A DNA stretch of 38,228 bases from positions 1 to 38,228 of the forward strand of contig SFHQ01000016.1 of the NCBI GenBank assembly GCA_004556345.1, read 5' to 3'. Below are positions 1 to 7,281 of this stretch, one piece after another; position 1 is the stretch's first letter; each line of letters starts with the position of its first letter. A program made the position numbers and the translations under genes. The notes under the pieces were generated by a model that ran no database searches, was not told where the DNA came from, and saw only the letters and a list, made by a program, of their open reading frames with translations. The stretch is from Clostridiales bacterium. GTDB taxonomy: Bacteria; Bacillota; Clostridia; Oscillospirales; Oscillospiraceae.

Positions 1-63
1 GGTGACTACGATGCGATCATTATCGGTCACAGTCAATTTGAGAAGATACCCGTGTCGGCAGAA
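1..63 (+). pseudogene. Fragment of ICE/phage-type SNF2 helicase-methylase (window edge)
   Basis: The plus frame starting at base 1 reads a short peptide containing DAIIIGHSQFEKIP, which I recognise as a conserved stretch of the very large DNA methylase/SNF2 helicase proteins carried by integrative conjugative elements and phages of Clostridia. The match stops at about codon 20. The frame stays open to a TAG at 313-315 only by reading through the antisense of another gene and through intergenic repeats. The gene is therefore cut off at about 50-65, and what lies to the left is outside the window. The family call rests on my memory of the motif. A chimeric assembly cannot be excluded. Confidence 0.5.
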
Positions 64-115
64 GCGACAGGCACAGGGCCAGAACTAGGGCTAGGCTTAC
101 GATTTTTTTCTTCAT
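20..115 (-). pseudogene. Truncated 5' end of a secreted-protein gene (signal peptide only)
   Basis: On the minus strand an AAGGAGGT ribosome binding site (about 119-126) precedes an ATG at 115. It encodes MKKKIVSLALVLALCLSLLP, a textbook Gram-positive signal peptide with a lysine-rich n-region and a leucine-rich core. After about 18 codons the frame loses any protein-like character and ends in TAA about 31 codons in. The rest of a secreted protein appears to have been removed at the junction with the helicase fragment. Because ribosome binding site and signal peptide are intact, a short secreted or membrane peptide could still be made; no function can be assigned. Confidence 0.5.
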
Positions 116-164
116 TGAGGTACCTCCTTCGGTCGGTTGGTTGGATGGTATGGGAAGGCTTATT

Positions 165-260
165 ATCCCGTAGGGGGTCACCTCTACGGGATATAAGGAA
201 GCGCTTCCTTATATCCCGTAGGGGGTCACCTCTACGGGATATAAGGAAGCGCTTCCTTAT
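165..260. repeat. Two tandem 48-base units, each with two palindromes
   Basis: Bases 165-212 and 213-260 are identical copies. Each unit has an imperfect-loop hairpin (ATCCCGTAG, a 10-base loop, CTACGGGAT) followed directly by a perfect 20-base palindrome (ATAAGGAAGC/GCTTCCTTAT). There is no spacer and there are only two copies, so this is not a CRISPR array. The element lies next to a gene-truncation junction, in a stretch (116-357) with no gene. It could be a REP-like intergenic element or a recombination or integration target; neither is shown. Confidence 0.85.
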
Positions 261-357
261 CGTTTTCCATATTTTTCTATGTTGTGTTGTTGTTATTTTA
301 TCACAGGTGAGCTAGGAAATCAATCCGTCTAAAGTATGAGATGGTGTAAAACCAACG

Positions 358-394
358 AACCACCAGGGCAAGATTTTCCTACCCTGGTGGTTTT
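358..394. terminator. Hairpin terminator, left copy flanking the ATPase gene
   Basis: An 11-base stem (AACCACCAGGG / CCCTGGTGGTT) encloses a short T-rich loop and is followed by TTTT on plus. Almost the same element is found at 1850-1887 after the ATPase gene. No intact gene ends just upstream on plus, so this copy looks like the remnant terminator of a lost gene or one end of a cassette. Confidence 0.65.
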
Positions 395-407
395 GCGTAG
401 CAGGCGA

Positions 408-436
408 TTGCATTTCTTCACACAAAAGGATATAAT
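408..436 (+). promoter_or_regulatory. Promoter of the DUF4143 ATPase gene
   Basis: TTGCAT (408-413), a 17-base spacer and a consensus TATAAT (431-436) lie 50 bases before the ATPase start. GTGA..TCAC half sites just downstream (about 440-455) could form a small operator, but this is weak. Confidence 0.75.
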
Positions 437-487
437 TATGTGAGCAGAATCACAAAATTTGAAAGAAAAATGTGATGGAGGGGTGTT

Positions 488-1843
488 ATGGAACGACTGA
501 TCTTACAACGGCTCTTGAAATGGAAACACTCCCCCTACCGCAAACCGCTCATTTTGAAAGGCGTGCGGCAGGTGGGCAAGACGTGGATCTTAAAGGAATT
601 TGGCCGGCGGTACTATGAAAACGTCGCCTATTTTAACTTCGATGAGCAGGAGGAATATCAGCAATTTTTCGAGACGACGAAGAACGTAGACCGCATTTTG
701 CAAAACCTGATGCTGGCCAGCGGGCAGACGATCCACCCGGAAAAGACGCTGATCATTTTTGACGAGGTGCAGGACTGCCCCAAGGTCATCAACGCCATGA
801 AATATTTTTGCGAGAACGCGCCGCAGTACCACGTGGCCTGCGCCGGTTCTCTGCTGGGCATCGCGCTGGCCAAGCCCTCTTCTTTCCCGGTGGGCAAGGT
901 CAATTTTATGCAGATCGACCCCATGACGTTCACCGAGTTTTTGCTGGCCAACGGCGACAAGAACCTGGCGCAGTATCTGGAGCAGATCGACACGCTGGAC
1001 CCTCTTCCGGACGCTTTTTTCAACCCGCTCTATGAAAAGCTCAAGATGTACTATGTGACCGGCGGGATGCCGGAACCCGTCCTCATGTGGACCGAGGCAC
1101 GGGACATCGAGGCCATGCAGGAGGCACTCTCCAACATCGTGGACGCTTACGAACGGGATTTTGCCAAGCATCCCGACACCCGCGAGTTCCCCAAAATTTC
1201 GATGATCTGGAAGTCCATCCCCTCGCAGCTGGCCCGCGAGAACAAGAAATTCCTCTATAAAGTCGTCAAAGAGGGCGCCAGGGCGCGGGAATATGAGGAC
1301 GCCCTGCAATGGCTGGTGGATGCCCGATTGGTCCATAAGGTCTATCGAAGCACAGAGCCGGGCCTGCCCGTGTCGGCGTATGACGACCTGTCCGCCTTCA
1401 AAATTTATCTGGTCGACGTCGGCCTGCTCCGCCGCCTGGCCCAGCTGTCCCCCACCGCCTTTGGGGAGGGCAATCGACTGTTTACGGAGTTCAAGGGGGC
1501 GCTGACCGAAAACTATGTCCTGCAATCCCTCCTCCCCCAGTTTGAGGTCATGCCCCGCTACTGGAGCCAGAGCAACCCGCCTTACGAAGTCGATTTTCTC
1601 ATCCAGCGGGAAAACGACATCTTCCCTGTCGAGGTCAAGTCAAAGACCAATATCACCAGCAAAAGCATGAAAAAATTCAAGGAGCTGTTTCCCGATCAAG
1701 TCAAGCTCCGCGTGCGCTTCTCGTTGGAAAACTTGAAGCTGAATGACGATGTGCTGAACATCCCCATCTTCCTGGCCGACCAAGCAGACCGCCTGATCGG
1801 GCTGGCCTTGGCGCAGAGGAAGCACGAACATCCCCTCTCATAA
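488..1843 (+). CDS. AAA-type ATPase with C-terminal DUF4143 domain
   Basis: This 451-residue protein has an N-terminal P-loop ATPase domain, with Walker A GVRQVGKT (residues 25-32) and Walker B LIIFDEVQD (about 89-97). A sensor-like CAGSLLG follows near 119. The second half matches the DUF4143 pattern with a nuclease-fold-like D...EVK signature (YEVDFLI about 366, PVEVKSK about 380). ATG at 488 follows a GGAGGGG site. Such ATPases are common, scattered and often multicopy in gut anaerobes. Their role is unknown, with links suggested to DNA or mobile-element biology. The gene is a stand-alone unit with its own promoter and is bracketed by two nearly identical hairpins, as expected for an inserted or duplicated cassette. 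The family is well supported; the function is not. Confidence 0.9.
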   Translation: MERLILQRLLKWKHSPYRKPLILKGVRQVGKTWILKEFGRRYYENVAYFNFDEQEEYQQFFETTKNVDRILQNLMLASGQTIHPEKTLIIFDEVQDCPKVINAMKYFCENAPQYHVACAGSLLGIALAKPSSFPVGKVNFMQIDPMTFTEFLLANGDKNLAQYLEQIDTLDPLPDAFFNPLYEKLKMYYVTGGMPEPVLMWTEARDIEAMQEALSNIVDAYERDFAKHPDTREFPKISMIWKSIPSQLARENKKFLYKVVKEGARAREYEDALQWLVDARLVHKVYRSTEPGLPVSAYDDLSAFKIYLVDVGLLRRLAQLSPTAFGEGNRLFTEFKGALTENYVLQSLLPQFEVMPRYWSQSNPPYEVDFLIQRENDIFPVEVKSKTNITSKSMKKFKELFPDQVKLRVRFSLENLKLNDDVLNIPIFLADQADRLIGLALAQRKHEHPLS

Positions 1844-1849
1844 ATCGCA

Positions 1850-1887
1850 AAAACCACCAGGGCAGTTTTTTCTACCCTGGTGGTTTT
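1850..1887 (+). terminator. Terminator of the ATPase gene, right copy of the flanking hairpin
   Basis: The AAACCACCAGGG / CCCTGGTGGTTT stem with a T-rich loop and a T tail begins seven bases after the ATPase stop. It differs from the copy at 358-394 mainly in the loop. Confidence 0.8.
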
Positions 1888-1957
1888 CCGCCACGTGGCT
1901 TTCTTCATTACCGTGTCGTACTCGATCAGTCCGGCGTCCATTTCGCAAAAAATCACA

Positions 1958-2330
1958 TCAGGCAGGCTTGCTCTCGTCCAGAGCCTTGACCTCATCAACC
2001 GTCAGACCCAAAGAGTTTGCGATTTCTTCATAGGACAGTTTTCCCAAAGCTAAAAACGAACGAGCCGCTTTGATAGCGTTTGCCTTGACTGCTTCATTTC
2101 TCATATCTTCCATAACCTTGCACATAGTCGCAACTCCTTCCGTATCTTCTTTGAAATAGCGAACTCTGTCAGCCAGAATCTGATAGTGCATCTCTTCGGC
2201 GCTGGTGCAGGAACTCGGCACAGGCTTTGTCCTCAAACACCTTATTCATAAAATCATCGTCCAGCAAACGCAGACCGCGTAAACGCTGCAAATCCTCTGC
2301 GTGCTTGCGCTCAAAATCTAAATCGGACAT
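1958..2330 (-). pseudogene. Internally deleted Rpn/PDDEXK_2 family nuclease-transposase gene
   Basis: From ATG 2330 the minus strand encodes the usual N-terminus of PD-(D/E)XK (Rpn/PDDEXK_2) proteins, including LRLLDDDFMNKVFED and CAEFL. At about 2205-2212 the frame shifts into the usual C-terminal part of the same family (CTSAEEMHYQILADRVRYFK, later YEEIANSLGLTVDEVKAL), which ends at 1958. The catalytic middle is missing; from the typical family length I estimate about 150 residues lost. The N-terminal frame runs out-of-family to a stop at 2169. A promoter-like TTGAAC (2383-2378), 17 bases, TATATT (2360-2355) precedes it. This is a clear relic rather than a working nuclease. Confidence 0.75.
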
Positions 2331-2350
2331 CACTTCACATCCTATCTCAT

Positions 2351-2446
2351 CTATAATATAACATGGAAATACCAATGGTTCAAGCTGTTGTTTTTGAACT
2401 TTTTCGCCAGTTCGTTATTTCGCTGGCGCTGTTCTGATAATGACAT
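2351..2446 (-). pseudogene. Short ORF, probable 5' remnant of an unknown gene
   Basis: A ribosome binding site (AGGAG at about 2455) precedes ATG 2446 and a 31-codon frame beginning MSLSEQRQRNNELAKKFKNN. It stops at 2351, inside the promoter region of the PDDEXK_2 relic. The N-terminal 20 residues look protein-like (charged, helical) and the last 11 do not. I read it as the start of a gene cut off by whatever brought in the PDDEXK_2 gene. A real small protein is possible. I do not recognise the family. Confidence 0.3.
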
Positions 2447-2475
2447 ATTGATGCTCCTATCAACAAATGCAAAGA

Positions 2476-2498
2476 GGCTGTCTCATAAAGAGACAGCC
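2476..2498 (-). terminator. Hairpin downstream of rubrerythrin
   Basis: GGCTGTCTC and GAGACAGCC pair perfectly around a 5-base loop about 40 bases after the rubrerythrin stop. The T tail on minus is short (TCTTT), so strength is uncertain. Confidence 0.6.
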
Positions 2499-2540
2499 CC
2501 TTTTGGTGCTTATTGATCGGGATGTGTTGATTGGGGTGGC

Positions 2541-3086
2541 TTACTTGCCGAAGTAACGCTTCAGCAGGCCAGCCAGGGCCTTGCCGTGGCGGGCCTCGTC
2601 GCGGGCCATCTCATGCACGGTGTCGTGGATGGCGTCCAGGTTCAGGGCCTTGGCACGCTTAGCCAGGTCGGTCTTGCCGGCGGTGGCGCCGTTCTCGGCC
2701 TCAACGCGCATCTGCAGGTTCTTCTCGGTGGAGTCGGTCACGACCTCGCCCAGCAGCTCGGCGAACTTCGCAGCGTGCTCAGCCTCTTCCCAAGCGGCCT
2801 TCTCCCAGTACAGGCCGACCTCAGGATAGCCCTCGCGGTGGGCCACACGGGCCATGGCCAGGTACATGCCGACCTCGGTGCACTCGCCGGTGAAGTTGGC
2901 ACGCAGGTCCTCCATGATGTCCTCCGGAGCGCCCTGGGCCACGCCGACCACGTGCTCAGCAGCCCAGCTCATTTCGGGGCCCTGCTCCACGAACTTAGAA
3001 GCGGGAGCATGGCACTGAGGACATTCCTTGGGGGGCTGCTCGCCCTCGTAAACATAACCACAAACGCTGCAAACAAACTTTTTCAT
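2541..3086 (-). CDS. Rubrerythrin with N-terminal rubredoxin domain (reverse rubrerythrin type)
   Basis: This 181-residue protein detoxifies hydrogen peroxide in anaerobes by an NAD(P)H-linked electron chain. The N-terminal rubredoxin-like domain has CSVCG (C6, C9) and CPQC (C22, C25) for one iron. The ferritin-like diiron domain follows, with glutamates in TGECTEVGMY, EEAEHAAKF and RDEARHG. The rubredoxin-first order is that of the reverse rubrerythrins of Clostridia; classical rubrerythrin has it last. I chose ATG at 3086, eight bases after GGAGGT; a TTG two codons earlier is a poorer start. It is a single-gene unit with its own promoter and a long structured leader. Confidence 0.95.
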   Translation of the reverse strand: MKKFVCSVCGYVYEGEQPPKECPQCHAPASKFVEQGPEMSWAAEHVVGVAQGAPEDIMEDLRANFTGECTEVGMYLAMARVAHREGYPEVGLYWEKAAWEEAEHAAKFAELLGEVVTDSTEKNLQMRVEAENGATAGKTDLAKRAKALNLDAIHDTVHEMARDEARHGKALAGLLKRYFGK

Positions 3087-3182
3087 ATTCAAATACCTCC
3101 ATATCTGTTCCCCCGAAGGGGATGAGAATCGTTGATGTTCTTAGGTTCTCCGGACAAGCACCCTGTCCTTGGGAACAACTCT

Positions 3183-3211
3183 ATTTTACACGTTGCTCTT
3201 CCCTTTGTAAA
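3183..3211 (-). promoter_or_regulatory. Promoter of the rubrerythrin gene
   Basis: On minus, TTTACA (3211-3206), a 17-base spacer and TAAAAT (3188-3183) predict a transcript start near 3176 and a leader of about 90 bases. The leader contains a nested hairpin at 3145-3176 and a CCCC-TTCG-GGGG hairpin at about 3111-3122. Confidence 0.65.
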
Positions 3212-3263
3212 CCCTCAAAACCATGATATTTGGGCCTTTATTTGCAAATTAAGGTGACCTGGG

Positions 3264-3854
3264 TCACAGCTTTTTGATCGTCTCCAAGAGGGCCTGCCGG
3301 TCATACAAAGCAGACAAAACCGGCAGCATCGCGTTGGGGGAAAGATGGGCCGGCAGGTCCAGGGCCTGGAGCAGCGCCTGCCGCTTTTCCTTGCTCCCCG
3401 GCCCACCGGACAGGCCCCAGGCGAAGAGGTCTGCCTTGGTCAGCGGCGGGGCCTTGGGAGCCTCGTCTCCGCCGTCTAAGATCGTCGCCCCGGCCTGTCG
3501 GAGGGCCTGCTCCAGGACCGCCGGTGACATTCCCTCGACGCCCAGCTTTCCCTCCTTGCCGGGGTGCTTTTTGCGCTTTTCCTTGCCGGGGCGGTCGGGG
3601 ATGTACGCCTGCTTCACCTGGTCCTTGGGCAAGGCCCCTTTCAGGTAATTGCGGATGACGAAGCCCGCCCCGTCGCTGTCGGTGAGGAGGATGAGGCCCC
3701 GCTTCTCCCCCACCCGGCGCAGGAGCGCCAGCTTCTCCTTGTCCTTGAAAATGCCAAAACCAGACGTTTCCAAAATCACGGCATCAACCACTTGAGAGAG
3801 GGTATTTTTGTCATAGCGGCCCTCGACCACGATGGCCTCTTGGATCTTTAACAT
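3264..3854 (-). CDS. RNase M5-like TOPRIM/DUF4093 protein
   Basis: This 196-residue protein starts with a TOPRIM domain: AIVVEGRYDK (catalytic Glu near residue 11) and LILLTDSDGAG (DxD motif near 78), with an intervening ILETSG. The C-terminal part fits DUF4093, the arrangement and length of ribonuclease M5, which trims 5S rRNA precursors. A basic lysine-rich linker (about 110-125) could bind RNA. ATG 3854 follows AGGAGGGA and overlaps the holA stop by 7 bases, so it is probably translationally coupled in the comEC-holA operon. The true substrate may differ from 5S rRNA, since M5-like paralogues exist in Clostridia. A small palindrome (GTGACC-CA-GGTCAC, about 3252-3266) overlaps the stop. Confidence 0.75.
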   Translation of the reverse strand: MLKIQEAIVVEGRYDKNTLSQVVDAVILETSGFGIFKDKEKLALLRRVGEKRGLILLTDSDGAGFVIRNYLKGALPKDQVKQAYIPDRPGKEKRKKHPGKEGKLGVEGMSPAVLEQALRQAGATILDGGDEAPKAPPLTKADLFAWGLSGGPGSKEKRQALLQALDLPAHLSPNAMLPVLSALYDRQALLETIKKL

Positions 3855-4912
3855 GCTCTCCCTCCTGCGGCCAGCTCCAGCATCAGGGAGACCAGCAGAT
3901 CGTTCGGGTCCGCCCCGGCCACGGATTTCATGGCCAGGTCCGTCTCGGCGCAGCGGCGCATGGCCGTGCGGCACCAGTCCAACCCGTGGCGGCGGGCCAT
4001 GTCCATGAGCTTGTCCGCCGGATACGTCGAGCGCATCCCCCACAGCTCCATGAGCCACCGGCTGCTCTGCCGGGCCTCCAGGGCCACCCGCGCCGTGTAG
4101 AGCTGGCGGAAGTGCTTGCCCAGCACGGCCAGGATCATGATCGGCTCCTGCCGCAGCTGAAAAAGGTCCCCCAGGGTCGCAAAGGCCTGGTCCATCTGCC
4201 GCCGCCCCAGGGCGTCGGTCATCTCAAAGACCTTCGCGTCGATCACAGGGATGGCCACTGCGTCGATGTCCTGCCGGGTCACCCGGCGGTTTTTCGCAAA
4301 GGCCCCGATCTTGCCGATCTCGGAAATGAGGCCGTTCATCAAATCTCCGCAGAGGAAGATGAGGTACTGGGCGTCCGCCGTGTCGATCTCATGCCCCAAG
4401 GCCCGGAACCGGCGGCCGATCCAGTCGACCAAGTCTCCCTGCTGCTGGCGGGCAAATTGGACCACTTGGCCCTTTTCCTGGATGGCCCCCGCCAGCTTTC
4501 TCATGCGAGCGTCGCTCTTGTAGGGCACGGTGTCGTAGACAAAGACCAGGCAGCAATACTCCGGCAGGTCCGACAAGATCTTCGTCATGGCCGTGCGCTC
4601 TCCCTCCGGGGCCTTGAACAGGTCGTAGTCGTTGACCACGATCAGGGTCCGGGGGCTCATCATGGGCAGGGCGTCCACCGTCTCCCCCAGGCGCTGGGCG
4701 GTCAGGCCCTTGCCGGGGAGGAGATGATAGTTGAAGCTCTCCATGCCGCCGGGGATGAGCTTGGCCTTCATCTGATCCAGATAGTAGTCCCGGAGATAGG
4801 CCTCCTCTCCGTGGAAAATGTACAGGGAGCCGATGGTCCCCTGGGACAGGTCTTTCTTGAACTTCCGATAGACCGCTTGGACGGCGGACTTGTCGTTTCG
4901 TTTCGTTGCCAT
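3848..4912 (-). CDS. holA: DNA polymerase III subunit delta
   Basis: This 354-residue protein has the length and sequence features of HolA, the clamp-loader subunit that opens the sliding clamp. They include GSLYIFHGEEAYLRDYYL near the N-terminus, PRTLIVVNDYDL near residue 90, and a C-terminal all-helical region with QEPIMILAVLGKHFRQLY. Its ATG (4912) abuts the comEC stop with no gap. The comEC-then-holA order is conserved in Bacillota, which supports the call. Confidence 0.93.
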   Translation of the reverse strand: MATKRNDKSAVQAVYRKFKKDLSQGTIGSLYIFHGEEAYLRDYYLDQMKAKLIPGGMESFNYHLLPGKGLTAQRLGETVDALPMMSPRTLIVVNDYDLFKAPEGERTAMTKILSDLPEYCCLVFVYDTVPYKSDARMRKLAGAIQEKGQVVQFARQQQGDLVDWIGRRFRALGHEIDTADAQYLIFLCGDLMNGLISEIGKIGAFAKNRRVTRQDIDAVAIPVIDAKVFEMTDALGRRQMDQAFATLGDLFQLRQEPIMILAVLGKHFRQLYTARVALEARQSSRWLMELWGMRSTYPADKLMDMARRHGLDWCRTAMRRCAETDLAMKSVAGADPNDLLVSLMLELAAGGRAC

Positions 4913-7198
4913 TTAGGATGTCTCCCCTTCCTGGGCGTAGATGGTGATGCTGCCGTGGCGGTCGGTGCGGTAAATGGCAGCCCCTGCTGCTTCCAGCCGC
5001 GCTAGCGTCTCCGGGGCCGGGTGGCCGTAGGCGTTGCGTCCCACGGAGATCATGGCCAAGTCCGGCCGGGTCACTTGCAGCAAGGCTTCGCTGGTGGAAT
5101 ACTTCGAGCCGTGGTGCCCGGCGATGAGGCACTCGATGTCCGGCAGCTTCTCCCGGTTGGCCAGGCGCACCTCTTCCTCCCCCGGCATATCGCCGGTGAG
5201 CAGAGCCTCCCAAGTGCCCTTGGCGCAGAGGACGGAGACGCATTGCTCGTTGCTCTCCCCGCCGCTGCCCACGGGGGCGTAGAGCGTCAGCCGGGCCTGG
5301 CCCAGCGCCACCTGACATGTCTCTGTCACATAGTGGATCGGGATGCCCTGCTCCGCCGCCTGGGCCTCGATCTCCTGGCGCAGCGGGCTGTCCTGGTCCA
5401 CGTCCGGGGCGGCGATGGCCCCGACCTTGACCCGGTCCAAAAGCTCCGGCACGCCCCCGGCGTGGTCCTCGTGAAAATGCGTTAGGACCAAGAGATCCAC
5501 ATTGCTGGAGCCGATGGACTGCAAATAGGTCGCCGCCGTGTCCCCCGGTCGTTTCGTCCCGCCGCAGTCGATGAGCGCACGGGACTTCTGGGATGTCACG
5601 ACCACGCTCTGCCCCTGCCCCACATCCAAGACAGTCAGCGCCAGGTCTTGTCGCTGCGCGGTCTTTGCCGTGAGCAGGGCGGACAGGCACAGCGTCACCA
5701 CGCAGGCACAGGCCGGCAAGATAGGCCGTTTCTCTTTGACCGGAGCCAGGAGATACAGCAGCACAAGCCCATAGACGAACAAGGCCCACGCCGCGTAATA
5801 GCCCCGGTCCATCTCCACCGCCGCCAGGCTGATCTGACTAGCCTTCCCCGCAAACCAGAAAAAATAGCGAATGTGCAGACCCACCAGCCCGGCCAGGAGA
5901 TGCCCGACGGGAAAACAAACTGCGCCCACCAGCACCGACAGCGCCCCGCCCACAAAGGCCAGGGACACCGCCCAGCTCGCGCAGAGATTCGCCAGGGGGG
6001 CAATGAGCGAAAACCGCCCGAAATAATACCAGGACAAGGGAACGGTAAAGACCATCGCCGCCAGACTGACGGTCAGGATCCCGAACACCGGTCGCAGCCA
6101 GCGTTTCGCTTTGCGGGGAAAGGGCTTCAGCCAGGCCTTGCACCAGTTCTCCCCAAAGAGCAGGATCCCCAGCGTGGAAAGAAACGAAAATTGCAGACCC
6201 GCGTTGGCCGCCGCCCAGGGGTTCCAGGCCAGCAAAAGCAGGAGGGCCGTGCTCAGCCCGGTAAAGCAGTTGTACTCCCGCCCCAAGAGCGGGGCCAGCA
6301 GGGCCAGGGTGCATAAGATCGACGCTCGAACCGTCCCCGGTCCGCTGCCGGTCATGAGACAGAAGGCCAGCAGGACCGGCAGCAAGACAAGCAGCGAGCG
6401 TTTCTTCCTGGAGTCCAGGAAAAGCGTCAGCACACCCATGAGAAACGTCACGTGCAGACCAGAGATCACCACCACATGCCCCAGACCGACCCGGTTGAAA
6501 TTGTCCTTGTCCGCCTGTTCCAAGCCGCTCTTATCTCCGGTCAAAATGGCTCGGAGAAAGCCTGCCTCATGTTCGGGATACAGGCGGTCGATGGTCTGTC
6601 TGATCTTCCCGGACAAAATCGTCAGGGCATAGCGGGGCGGGATGCCCTCCGCTTTTGTGACGGTGATGTCACCGTAAGCCTTGGCACTCAGGTGGATGCC
6701 CTGGGAGGCGTAGTACAGGCTGTCCTCCCCGCGGGAGGCATCCGCCGGGGTGCAGTAGGCCACGCAGGAGAGCTTGTCCCCTGGGCGCAAGTCCGACAGG
6801 CCGCTGTCTCCATAGAGGAGGGCAGAGACCTTACGGCCCTCCCCCTCCCCGGCCTGGAGGATCACGCGGGCACCGTAGTCTGTGCGCTCCGGCCAGCGGG
6901 TGACGACGGCATCCAGCTGCACCGTTCGGTTTTCCATGGCCTGGGCTGGGGAGACAAACACCGCGCCATAAACCACCAGCCACACCAGGGCGATCCCCGC
7001 CCCTGCCAGCAGCCGCCGGGCCTGGGGCCAGCGGCCCAGGCCACGGAGCAGAAAGCCGATGGAAACACAGGCCAAGCCCACCGCCGCCAGCCAGACAGCT
7101 CCGCCCAGGAGCACACCCGCCAGAGACGCCAGGGCAAAGCCCACCGTGAACCAGATGAGGGGCGTAGACGGCACCCTTTGTAATGTTAGAACCGGCAC
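4913..7198 (-). CDS. comEC: ComEC/Rec2-type DNA uptake channel protein
   Basis: This 761-residue polytopic membrane protein has a hydrophobic N-terminal pair of helices (about 10-75), an OB-like soluble segment, and a multi-helix Competence domain (about 215-510, with GHVVVISGLHVTFLMG). A C-terminal metallo-beta-lactamase domain carries LTHFHEDHAGG (about 572-582) and HHGSKYSTS. In competent bacteria ComEC conducts single-stranded DNA into the cytoplasm. No comEA, comFA or pilus gene lies in the window, so competence itself is not shown; comEC is widely kept in Clostridia not known to be transformable. ATG 7198 has no strong ribosome binding site in view. The upstream terminator at 7219-7255 isolates it from the HIT gene. 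Confidence 0.93.
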   Translation of the reverse strand: MPVLTLQRVPSTPLIWFTVGFALASLAGVLLGGAVWLAAVGLACVSIGFLLRGLGRWPQARRLLAGAGIALVWLVVYGAVFVSPAQAMENRTVQLDAVVTRWPERTDYGARVILQAGEGEGRKVSALLYGDSGLSDLRPGDKLSCVAYCTPADASRGEDSLYYASQGIHLSAKAYGDITVTKAEGIPPRYALTILSGKIRQTIDRLYPEHEAGFLRAILTGDKSGLEQADKDNFNRVGLGHVVVISGLHVTFLMGVLTLFLDSRKKRSLLVLLPVLLAFCLMTGSGPGTVRASILCTLALLAPLLGREYNCFTGLSTALLLLLAWNPWAAANAGLQFSFLSTLGILLFGENWCKAWLKPFPRKAKRWLRPVFGILTVSLAAMVFTVPLSWYYFGRFSLIAPLANLCASWAVSLAFVGGALSVLVGAVCFPVGHLLAGLVGLHIRYFFWFAGKASQISLAAVEMDRGYYAAWALFVYGLVLLYLLAPVKEKRPILPACACVVTLCLSALLTAKTAQRQDLALTVLDVGQGQSVVVTSQKSRALIDCGGTKRPGDTAATYLQSIGSSNVDLLVLTHFHEDHAGGVPELLDRVKVGAIAAPDVDQDSPLRQEIEAQAAEQGIPIHYVTETCQVALGQARLTLYAPVGSGGESNEQCVSVLCAKGTWEALLTGDMPGEEEVRLANREKLPDIECLIAGHHGSKYSTSEALLQVTRPDLAMISVGRNAYGHPAPETLARLEAAGAAIYRTDRHGSITIYAQEGETS

Positions 7199-7218
7199 GC
7201 TGCATCACCTCGCTGAGC

Positions 7219-7255
7219 AAAAAGGCCCGCGCCGCCGGAGGGGGCGCGGGCTTTT
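7219..7255 (-). terminator. Terminator of the alaS-cupin-HIT unit
   Basis: A GC-rich stem (GGCCCGCGCC / GGCGCGGGCT) is followed by TTTTT on the minus strand, about 27 bases after the HIT stop. Confidence 0.85.
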
Positions 7256-7281
7256 CGTTTGGTGGGATCGATCGGCTTCGA

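Noticed and set aside
165..260. Possible CRISPR array
   Set aside because: Only two units, directly adjacent with no spacers, and no cas genes in the window.
52..315. Plus-strand open frame across the left repeats
   Set aside because: It begins inside the helicase fragment, reads antisense through a signal peptide gene and then through the tandem palindromes, giving a duplicated low-quality peptide. No ribosome binding site.
590..1525. 311-codon minus frame opposite the DUF4143 ATPase
   Set aside because: No domain pattern and no ribosome binding site. The plus strand has Walker motifs and a consensus promoter.
1696..1998. Minus frame downstream of the PDDEXK_2 relic
   Set aside because: It runs through the terminator hairpin and into the antisense of the ATPase; a short stretch looks protein-like but no start signal supports it.
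4389..5789. 466-codon minus frame overlapping comEC and holA
   Set aside because: Arg/Gly/Pro-rich out-of-frame product of two well-supported genes on the same strand.
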